From Tepidibacillus_B infernus (GTDB lineage Bacteria > Bacillota > Bacilli > Tepidibacillales > Tepidibacillaceae), in contig NZ_JBLWFI010000001.1 of the NCBI RefSeq assembly GCF_048898065.1, forward strand, positions 620,001 to 684,000: a stretch of DNA of 64,000 bases, in the 5' to 3' direction. The translations under genes and the position numbers were made by a program. Shown here piece by piece: positions 57,719 through 64,000 of this stretch (the stretch's first letter is position 1; each line of letters opens with the position of its first letter). A model generated the notes under the pieces. The model saw only the letters and a program-made list of their open reading frames with translations. It was not told the DNA's origin and searched no databases.

Positions 57719-58249
57719 ATGACCCAATGGATTACAACAATATCATTATGGATTATTCCTGGTCTTATCAGTATCATTCTTCTTTTTGCCATTTGGAATC
57801 GGGTACCTGTTTTTGAGACATTTGTTGACGGAGCTAAGAATGGATTTCAAACAGCGATAAATATCATGCCACATTTAGTTGGGATGATGGTGGCAATTAC
57901 CGTTTTTAGAGAATCTGGTGCATTACAACTCGTGATCGATTTTATCCATCCATTCCTAACAATGTTTCATTTTCCGACAGAGGTATTTCCTTTAGCCATG
58001 ATGAGACCAATTACTGGTACAGGGGCATTGGCCATAACAACTGATCTCATTGCAACCCATGGACCCGACTCATTTATTGGAAGATTAGCTTCTACGATGC
58101 AAGGAAGTTCTGATACAACTCTATATATTATTACCGTTTATTTTGGAGCTGTAGGAATCAAAAAAGCTGGGTATGCATTAAAGGTTGGATTATTTGCGGA
58201 TCTGATCGCAGTGATTGCATCTTTAATGATTGTGTCTTATTATTTTTAA
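57719..58249 (+). CDS. spmB: Spore maturation protein B
   Basis: A 176-residue membrane partner of SpmA with a DGAKNGFQTAINIMPHLVGMMVAI helix pair and GPDSFIGRLASTMQGSSDTT. Its start is 14 bases after spmA behind AGGGAGAGG. Confidence 0.94.
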   Translation: MTQWITTISLWIIPGLISIILLFAIWNRVPVFETFVDGAKNGFQTAINIMPHLVGMMVAITVFRESGALQLVIDFIHPFLTMFHFPTEVFPLAMMRPITGTGALAITTDLIATHGPDSFIGRLASTMQGSSDTTLYIITVYFGAVGIKKAGYALKVGLFADLIAVIASLMIVSYYF

Positions 58250-58306
58250 ATATTTATTTGATGTTGAAAAAAACTTTGATAAAGTAATTTTTAAGAGGTG
58301 TTATCG

Positions 58307-59026
58307 TTGGAGAGATTACAAAAAGTTATTGCAAAAGCAGGAATTGCTTCTAGAAGAAAGGCAGAGCAATTAATTACCAGTGGACAAGTCTTAGTAAATG
58401 GAAAAGTTATTACAGAATTAGGAACAAAAGTTAACTTGGATGAAGATGAAATTAAAGTAAATGGGAAGCTATTAAAAATTTCTGAAGAAAAAATTGTTCT
58501 TTTGTTTTATAAGCCTAAAAAGGTGATTACAAGTATGAAAGATCCTAAAGGCAGAGAAACGGTTATGGATTATATAGATGTAAACTTACGTGTGTTTCCA
58601 ATCGGGAGATTAGATTACGACACAGAAGGCTTATTGCTTTTAACAAATGATGGAGAATTAGCGAATCGCTTAATGCACCCGAGATATGAATTTAACAAAA
58701 CCTATGAAGCGGTGGTAAAAGGAATACCAAGGGAAGAGGATTTGGACAAGCTCAGAAAAGGAATTTTATTAGAAGATGGGCTAACCTCTCCAGCGGAAGT
58801 GGTTAAATTGAGAGACCATAGAAACGAATCAATTATAAGAATCACAATTCATGAAGGGAAAAATCGACAAGTGAGAAGAATGTTTCAACATATTCAGTTT
58901 CCTGTACTTCAACTTAAAAGGATTCAGTATGGATTTTTAACGTTGAAAGGGTTAAAGGTGGGAGAATACCGTCTTTTGGAAGCTGAAGAGATTTCCAAAC
59001 TAAAAAAAATGGTACAGTTACATTAA
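58307..59026 (+). CDS. rluB: 23S rRNA pseudouridine synthase RluB
   Basis: A 239-residue RsuA/RluB-type enzyme. An N-terminal S4 RNA-binding domain (RLQKVIAKAGIASRRKAEQLI) precedes the catalytic domain with GRLDYDTEGLLLLTNDGEL (catalytic Asp) and GKNRQVRRMF. It makes pseudouridine in 23S rRNA helix 93. TTG 58307 after AGAGGTG is chosen over GTG 58298 from the B. subtilis N-terminus. Confidence 0.93.
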   Translation: MERLQKVIAKAGIASRRKAEQLITSGQVLVNGKVITELGTKVNLDEDEIKVNGKLLKISEEKIVLLFYKPKKVITSMKDPKGRETVMDYIDVNLRVFPIGRLDYDTEGLLLLTNDGELANRLMHPRYEFNKTYEAVVKGIPREEDLDKLRKGILLEDGLTSPAEVVKLRDHRNESIIRITIHEGKNRQVRRMFQHIQFPVLQLKRIQYGFLTLKGLKVGEYRLLEAEEISKLKKMVQLH

Positions 59027-59109
59027 AAATTAAAGAATATCACAATAGAAATAAAAAATAAAATCAGATAAAATAAACATAAACATCGAAATGATGAAGA
59101 GGTGAAACC

Positions 59110-59832
59110 ATGAATTCGGAAAGAAATTACCATGTTTTAATCGTTGATGATGAAGAAAGAATACGTAGATTATTAAAAATGTACCTTGAAAGAGAAGGAT
59201 TTAAGATCGATGAAGCGGAGGATGGTACGACTGCATTAGAAAAAGCATTAAAAGCAAACTATGATTTAATTTTACTCGATTTAATGCTACCAGGTATGGA
59301 TGGAATTGAAGTCTGTCAATCATTAAGGGAAAAGAAATCAACTCCGGTTATCATGTTAACTGCTAAAGGAGAAGAATCCAATCGTGTTCATGGCTTTGAA
59401 GTAGGTGCAGACGATTATGTGGTAAAGCCATTTAGCCCTAGAGAGGTTGTATATCGGGTAAAGGCTGTTTTAAAAAGAGCTTCCACTACAGCTTATTTAA
59501 CCACTAGTCCTACAAAAACATCTAATATGATTGTATTTGATGATCTAGTTATTGATCATGATGCTCATAGAGTGACTGCCAATGGAATTGAAATCAACTT
59601 AACACCAAAAGAATATGAATTGTTACATTACCTCGCTTCTTCGCCGGATAAAGTATTTAGTCGTGAAGAACTATTGAAAGAGGTCTGGAATTACGAGTTT
59701 TTTGGTGACCTAAGAACAGTGGATACACATATAAAGCGTTTAAGAGAAAAACTAAATAAAGTATCAGTAAATGCTGCCAAGATGATAGGAACTGTTTGGG
59801 GAGTAGGTTATAAGTTAGAGGTGCAAAAATAG
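59110..59832 (+). CDS. resD: Response regulator ResD
   Basis: A 240-residue OmpR/PhoB-type regulator. The receiver domain has DDEERIRR and the phospho-acceptor Asp57 (LLDLMLPG), with Lys in VVKPFSP; a winged-helix DNA-binding domain follows (TPKEYELLHYLASS). In B. subtilis ResD controls anaerobic and respiratory genes. The stop is one base from resE. Confidence 0.9.
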   Translation: MNSERNYHVLIVDDEERIRRLLKMYLEREGFKIDEAEDGTTALEKALKANYDLILLDLMLPGMDGIEVCQSLREKKSTPVIMLTAKGEESNRVHGFEVGADDYVVKPFSPREVVYRVKAVLKRASTTAYLTTSPTKTSNMIVFDDLVIDHDAHRVTANGIEINLTPKEYELLHYLASSPDKVFSREELLKEVWNYEFFGDLRTVDTHIKRLREKLNKVSVNAAKMIGTVWGVGYKLEVQK

Positions 59833-61581
59833 GTGATATTTCGAAGTGTTGTTGGAAAATTATGGATTACAATTATTATCTTTGTATCTATTATTTTGTC
59901 CTTATTAAGTTTATTTTTAATTCGATATTTTGACTATTATTATTATGAAAGGCAATCGACCAATCTCACAAACTTGGCAACAAGGTTATCTACAATTTTA
60001 ACCGAAAATCCAGATAATCAAAACGCAGTAATCATGGCAAAAGATTTGATTGAAGCTTATAATAACACAAAGATGACTCTTTTTGATAAGGATTCATTAG
60101 ATCAAAAAAAACTTTTGCAACATGGACTTACAGCTAAAGATATAGAACGAGTCTTTGTGGGAGAAACTTTAGTTTTACGTGTAATTGACCCAGCTAATCA
60201 AAAATCTGAACAGAGGAACGGGGATGAATTATTAGTTGTTGCCGTTCCAATTAAACAAAATCAAGCAAATGAAGCGCTTATATTGTCACAATCTTTAAGG
60301 GGATTATATAAATCCACGAAGGATACAAATAAAATTATTTTGTTTTTTACTGCAATGGGAATCGTGGGAACGACAATTTTTGCCTTCTTCTTATCTAGCA
60401 GAATTACAGACCCCATTCGACAGATGCAAAAGGCGGCAAATCGAATGGCACAAGGTGATTTTCATACTAAGGTTAGAATTCGTTCATCCGATGAAATTGG
60501 CGACCTAGCAATAAGCTTTAATCGAATGGCAAGCCAATTAGTAGAAACTGTACAAGCCTTATCAACTGAAAAGGAAAAGTTAGCCAATATTTTAAAAAGT
60601 ATGGCTGATGGGGTTATTACGATTAATTCTGAGGGAAAAATCATCATGACCAATCCACCTGCAGAGAAATTATTTAATCATTGGCATGATGAGGATAATC
60701 AACTATACACGATTTTGAAAGAAACATTAAATGAGGTTTTAAAAGGAAAAGTGCCAATTAGCAAAGATATTCAATGGAATGGACAGATTTTTTCGATTGT
60801 CATGGCACCTCTTTATTCAGGCCAAGTGATAACTGGTGCGGTTACCTTACTTAGAGAAGTAACGTATGAAAGAAAACTAGATAAATTAAGAAAAGACTTT
60901 CTTGCTAATGTTTCTCATGAATTACGAACGCCAATCTCGATGCTTCAAGGTTATAGTGAAGCAATTATAGATGATATAGCACAAACAGACGAAGAAAAAA
61001 AAGAACTTGCCCAAATTATTTATGATGAGTCGTTAAGAATGGGGAGGTTAGTCAATGAATTGCTAGACTTGGCAAGAATGGAGTCAGGAAATATTCAACT
61101 CCAATATTGCAAAACGAATATTACGGTAACTTTAAATAAAGTGATCCGTAAGTTTTCGGCTTTAGCAAAGGATTTGGGAATAGAGTTAACAACTGAGGTA
61201 GATCCTAATATTAAGGAAGTATTTATTGATGTTGATCGCATCGAGCAAGTGATTACTAACTTAGTAGACAATGCAATGAGACATACTCAAAGAGATGGAA
61301 GAATTACCATGAGAGCAAAACCAAAAGGAATTAGAAAAATATTATTAGAAGTCGAAGACACTGGTGTTGGAATCCCTGAGGAGGATTTACCATATGTTTT
61401 TGAACGTTTCTATAAGGCTGACAAAGCGAGGACAAGGGGTCACTCAGGTACTGGGTTAGGTCTTTCTATAGTAAAAAATATTGTACATGCCCATGGTGGA
61501 AGCATCTCAGTTTCAAGCCAATTAGGACAAGGAACGACATTTTCTATTATTCTTCCGACTCATAATTTGACAAAAGAATAA
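59833..61581 (+). CDS. resE: Sensor histidine kinase ResE
   Basis: A 582-residue membrane kinase. Two helices (about 8-30 and 175-197) flank an extracytoplasmic sensor domain. HAMP (about 198-250), PAS (about 255-340), HisKA with phospho-His362 in SHELRTP, and an ATPase domain (VDNAMRHTQ, DTGVGIPEEDLPYVFERF, GTGLGLSIV) follow. GTG start right after resD (AGAGGTGCAAAAATAG overlap). Senses redox or oxygen-linked signals by homology. Confidence 0.92.
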   Translation: MIFRSVVGKLWITIIIFVSIILSLLSLFLIRYFDYYYYERQSTNLTNLATRLSTILTENPDNQNAVIMAKDLIEAYNNTKMTLFDKDSLDQKKLLQHGLTAKDIERVFVGETLVLRVIDPANQKSEQRNGDELLVVAVPIKQNQANEALILSQSLRGLYKSTKDTNKIILFFTAMGIVGTTIFAFFLSSRITDPIRQMQKAANRMAQGDFHTKVRIRSSDEIGDLAISFNRMASQLVETVQALSTEKEKLANILKSMADGVITINSEGKIIMTNPPAEKLFNHWHDEDNQLYTILKETLNEVLKGKVPISKDIQWNGQIFSIVMAPLYSGQVITGAVTLLREVTYERKLDKLRKDFLANVSHELRTPISMLQGYSEAIIDDIAQTDEEKKELAQIIYDESLRMGRLVNELLDLARMESGNIQLQYCKTNITVTLNKVIRKFSALAKDLGIELTTEVDPNIKEVFIDVDRIEQVITNLVDNAMRHTQRDGRITMRAKPKGIRKILLEVEDTGVGIPEEDLPYVFERFYKADKARTRGHSGTGLGLSIVKNIVHAHGGSISVSSQLGQGTTFSIILPTHNLTKE

Positions 61582-61638
61582 GGTTACCGTCGAAAAAAAT
61601 ATGAAAATCTTGTTTAACGTGAAACAATCTTATTTACC

Positions 61639-61677
61639 AGGCAGAAGTTGGCATAGATGTCAATTTCTGCCTTTTTC
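61639..61677 (+). terminator. Terminator after resE
   Basis: AGGCAGAAGTTG pairs with CAATTTCTGCCT (one wobble), followed by TTTTT. Confidence 0.85.
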
Positions 61678-61710
61678 ATAATGTAGGAGGTCGTCACTTT
61701 TGTGGTAGAA

Positions 61711-61737
61711 ACATTGGGAAATTGTAGGCATATTTTA
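61711..61737 (+). promoter_or_regulatory. Sigma-K-like promoter of the M14 peptidase gene
   Basis: AC, 16 bases, CATATTTTA fits the sigma-K consensus AC-N16-CATANNNTA exactly. It stands about 30 bases before the coding start. The -10 alone would also fit sigma-E. Confidence 0.6.
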
Positions 61738-61768
61738 ATAGTAACTGTATAAAAGGAGGGTTCTGATT

Positions 61769-62680
61769 TTGAAATATATGATAAAAAAAGATGATATCGT
61801 GCAGACCAATGAAGAATATAGTTATGAGGACTTAGTTGCAGATATTGAGGCATTAAAAAGTAGATATCCTTTTATTCAAACCGATATTATAGGATCATCA
61901 GTAATGGGTAAATCAATTTATGCGATTCGCTTAGGAATAGGACAAAAAGAAGTATTTTATAGTGGTGATTGGCATGCAAATGAATATTTAACTGCACCAT
62001 TATTAATGAAATTTGTAGAGGATTATGCAAAGGCATATACACAAAAAAGAACATTACGCGGATATGATATTGAATACCTTTATCGTAACAATTCGATCTG
62101 GATTGTGCCTATGGTAAATCCAGATGGTGTTGAACTCGTGATAGAAGGAATCACACCATCGCATCCGTTTTATCAAAGTGTACTTAGAATCAATTCTGGT
62201 TCGAAAGATTTTAGAGGTTGGACAGCAAATATAAGGGGTGTTGATTTAAATCATCAGTGGCCAGCAGATTGGGAGCAGGAAAATGATCGAAGTCCGCAAG
62301 TTCCATCTCCACGAAAATATGGGGGTACTAGACCATTAACTGAACCAGAAACTATAGCCATCTATGATTTCACAAAAAAACATAATTTTAGAATGGTGTT
62401 AGCCTTTCATTCTCAATGCCAAGTTATTTATTGGGGATTTAAAGGAATGGAACCACCCGAATCAGAAAAAATCGTAAACCGAATGGCTATTCTGACTGGA
62501 TATGTCCCAGAAAAAACAGCATATAGTGGGGCAGGTTATAAAGACTGGTTCATTCAAGAATTTCGAAAGCCAGGATTTACAATTGAGGTAGGTATTGGGA
62601 TTAATCCTTTACCTGTATCTCAATTCCCGCAAATTTATCGAGAAAATCTAGCTGTTTTATTAGAAGCCCCTTTACTTTAA
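61769..62680 (+). CDS. M14 zinc carboxypeptidase (gamma-D-glutamyl-diamino acid endopeptidase-like)
   Basis: A 303-residue metallopeptidase. Zinc ligands are His and Glu of GDWHANEY (about 72-79) and the later His in FHSQCQ; the catalytic Glu is in TIEVGIG. It resembles Bacillus endopeptidase I (gamma-D-glutamyl-L-diamino acid hydrolase) acting on peptidoglycan peptides, but lacks LysM repeats and a signal peptide. With the sigma-K-like promoter a late mother-cell or spore-cortex role is likely. TTG start after AAAAGGAGGG. Confidence 0.85.
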   Translation: MKYMIKKDDIVQTNEEYSYEDLVADIEALKSRYPFIQTDIIGSSVMGKSIYAIRLGIGQKEVFYSGDWHANEYLTAPLLMKFVEDYAKAYTQKRTLRGYDIEYLYRNNSIWIVPMVNPDGVELVIEGITPSHPFYQSVLRINSGSKDFRGWTANIRGVDLNHQWPADWEQENDRSPQVPSPRKYGGTRPLTEPETIAIYDFTKKHNFRMVLAFHSQCQVIYWGFKGMEPPESEKIVNRMAILTGYVPEKTAYSGAGYKDWFIQEFRKPGFTIEVGIGINPLPVSQFPQIYRENLAVLLEAPLL

Positions 62681-62723
62681 AAAATTAACAGAGTTCATCG
62701 TTAGATGAACTCTGTTAATTTTA
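62681..62723. terminator. Bidirectional terminator
   Basis: AAAATTAACAGAGTTCATC pairs perfectly with its complement around GTTA, between the convergent peptidase and ppa genes. Confidence 0.92.
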
Positions 62724-62730
62724 ATGTCAC

Positions 62731-63225
62731 TTATTTACCTTCACTATATCTTGCAACACATTCTTCGTATAATTGAATAGCTACTTCTTTGTCCTTCCAT
62801 CCTTCAATATTGGTTATCTTGTTTTCTAAGTCTTTATAGACTTTAAAGAAATGTTCGATCTCCTTCAAAATATGTGATGGCACATCGTTTAAAGTATTGA
62901 CTTCTTTAAATCGAGGATCATCAGCTGGAACAGCTAATAGTTTTTCATCTTGTCCTTTATCATCAGACATAATAAGAACTCCGATCACTCTTGAACTGAT
63001 CACACAGCCAGGAAAGGTTGGAAATGTTGTCAGTACAAGAATATCTAATGGATCTCCATCAAGAGCCAAGGTGTTTTCAAGATAGCCATATTCAGTAGGA
63101 TAATGTACAGGCGAGTATAATACTCGGTCTAAACGAAATACCCCCTTTTCCTTATCAAATTCATATTTGTTTTGACTACCTGTTGGAATTTCAATAAATG
63201 CATCGACGATTAAGTCTTTAGACAT
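62731..63225 (-). CDS. ppa: Inorganic pyrophosphatase (family I)
   Basis: A 164-residue soluble enzyme hydrolysing pyrophosphate. The family signature DGDPLDILVL with its metal-binding aspartates is intact, as are YGYLENTLALD and the N-terminal VDAFIEIPTGSQNKYE. Bacillus subtilis uses a family II enzyme instead, so this family I type differs from that model organism. Ribosome site GAGGAGG just upstream. Confidence 0.94.
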   Translation of the reverse strand: MSKDLIVDAFIEIPTGSQNKYEFDKEKGVFRLDRVLYSPVHYPTEYGYLENTLALDGDPLDILVLTTFPTFPGCVISSRVIGVLIMSDDKGQDEKLLAVPADDPRFKEVNTLNDVPSHILKEIEHFFKVYKDLENKITNIEGWKDKEVAIQLYEECVARYSEGK

Positions 63226-63320
63226 GAATGTTGCCTCCTCAATTCATTATGTATCATATTTTTTGTTTACATTTGACATTATAGCAATTTGAACAAATAA
63301 AGCAAATATAGGTAGAAGCA

Positions 63321-63350
63321 AAAAACCACCTAGGAAATCTAGGTGGTTTT
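63321..63350 (-). terminator. Terminator after the ferredoxin gene
   Basis: AAAACCACCTA pairs with TAGGTGGTTTT; on the minus strand it runs into TTTTTTG. Confidence 0.88.
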
Positions 63351-63362
63351 ATGTAAGTCATA

Positions 63363-63572
63363 TTATTCTTCAACTTTGATGGAGTCAGTTGGGCAACCTT
63401 CAGCTGCATCACGAACATCATCTTGAAGTTCTTCAGAGATTTCAGCTGTTCCTTGGTTGTCGTCTAAAATGTTATATGCAATACCATCATCATCGTAATC
63501 GAATACATCAGGAGCTGTTGCACCACATGCTCCGCATGCAATACATGTATCTTTATCTACCCAAGTTTTCAT
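63363..63572 (-). CDS. fer: Ferredoxin ([4Fe-4S])
   Basis: A 69-residue single-cluster ferredoxin. Cysteines 10, 13, 16 (CIACGACG) and 60 (GCPTDS) bind one [4Fe-4S] cluster; the rest is strongly acidic. It is similar in size and neighbourhood to B. subtilis Fer. It could be an electron acceptor for the VOR complex, though that is inference. ATG 63572 follows GGGAGGTG; the longer frame to 63620 has no site. Confidence 0.93.
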   Translation of the reverse strand: MKTWVDKDTCIACGACGATAPDVFDYDDDGIAYNILDDNQGTAEISEELQDDVRDAAEGCPTDSIKVEE

Positions 63573-63689
63573 ATTTTTCACCTCCCATATAAGTTGGATG
63601 TCCACCAACTCATTGTCCACTTCCCTTTTCTATTGTAGAATGTCTTTTAATATAATGCAATACTTGAAATTTAAAGTTTTTTAACTCAA

Positions 63690-64000
63690 TCAATTAAAAT
63701 TTGGAATTTTGGGTAAGGGTGCTCCTTGATACCAATCTTTATATAATAAAAAGTCCTTTTCATGAATTGCATTTGTCGAGATAAGAAATTGAATCAGTTC
63801 TTCTAAATTCATTGTAGTGTCTCGATTTGCTTTGGCATAGGCATCAATATGAACCGTTATATCTTCAGGTTTGTAAAAAGTGATGATTGTATCCTTCGCC
63901 AAGATCATGGCAATGATATAGTTCTTTTGGTGAATACTTGCCTTATTCCACTCATTCCAATTCACAAGTGACTCATCAATGTATTGGCTGATAGGATTCC
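63690..64000 (-). CDS. Unknown protein, C-terminal part only
   Basis: The frame is open to the window edge and runs off it, so the N-terminus is missing. About 103 residues are visible: mostly helical, with EWNKASIHQKNYIIAMILAKDT and YKDWYQGAPLPKIPNFN at the end. An internal GTG at 63965 has no ribosome site, so it is not the start. No family recognised. Confidence 0.6.
   Translation of the reverse strand, partial: NPISQYIDESLVNWNEWNKASIHQKNYIIAMILAKDTIITFYKPEDITVHIDAYAKANRDTTMNLEELIQFLISTNAIHEKDFLLYKDWYQGAPLPKIPNFN

Overview
The window looks like the chromosome of a low-GC, endospore-forming Firmicute of the order Bacillales. The evidence is AT-rich genes with strong AGGAGG-type ribosome sites, frequent TTG/GTG starts, Bacillus-like sporulation gene order (xerD-deoB-punA-pdp-dacF-spoIIA-sigF-spoVA-lysA and scpAB-ytfI-ytfJ-dacB-spmAB-rluB-resDE) and candidate sigma-54, sigma-H and sigma-K promoters. 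The ferredoxin-linked 2-ketoisovalerate oxidoreductase and the methylmalonyl-CoA genes suggest a partly anaerobic or microaerophilic lifestyle. I cannot fix the genus from sequence alone.

Layout. (1) 0-14.6 kb is a branched-chain amino acid degradation locus: an MraY/WecA-like membrane glycosyltransferase, the sigma-54 activator BkdR, a sigma-54 promoter, then ptb, bcd, buk, a P-loop ATPase, the four VOR subunits, and lpdV plus the three bkd (branched-chain oxoacid dehydrogenase) genes. Leucine dehydrogenase makes 2-oxoacids. Either VOR (ferredoxin) or BKD (NAD) turns them into acyl-CoA, and Ptb/Buk recover ATP. (2) 14.6-16.5 kb is an apparently intact group IIC intron with its maturase, sitting just after the bkd terminator. 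(3) 16.5-18.1 kb holds a convergent DHA2-type MFS exporter.

(4) 18.1-26.5 kb is an accessory island of small, mostly unrecognised genes, duplicated fragments and insertion-sequence debris. Its centre is a translationally coupled operon resembling the two-subunit sigma factor SigO/RsoA of Bacillus subtilis, with a YvrJ-family peptide gene between the two subunits. At least four minus-strand transcription units in the island, including the sigma operon itself, share a promoter-like layout: GGTTGT, about 24 nt, then an AT-rich -10. Several also share a folded 5' leader. The putative targets are two paralogous eight-cysteine proteins, a membrane protein with a repeated C-terminal module, and possibly a lipoprotein; a broken DUF1906 gene keeps only the leader. 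This is the best candidate here for an undescribed system.

(5) 26.5-30.8 kb is a methylmalonyl-CoA module: mutase large subunit, a fused B12-binding/epimerase protein and a carboxyltransferase. (6) 30.8-38.2 kb follows the B. subtilis yqj/yqk region: PepT-like peptidase, DUF3866, mciZ on the opposite strand, nudF, EndoQ-like protein, spoIIM, fur, ald, yqzK. (7) 38.3-51.7 kb has xerD, deoB, two punA paralogues, pdp, dacF, spoIIAA-AB-sigF and the spoVA genes. (8) 51.8-62.7 kb has lysA, scpAB, ytfI, ytfJ, dacB, spmAB, rluB, resDE (without resABC) and an M14 peptidase with a sigma-K-like promoter. (9) The right end has ppa, a ferredoxin and a truncated unknown gene on the minus strand.

All calls are from reading the sequence and recalled family knowledge; no database search was run.
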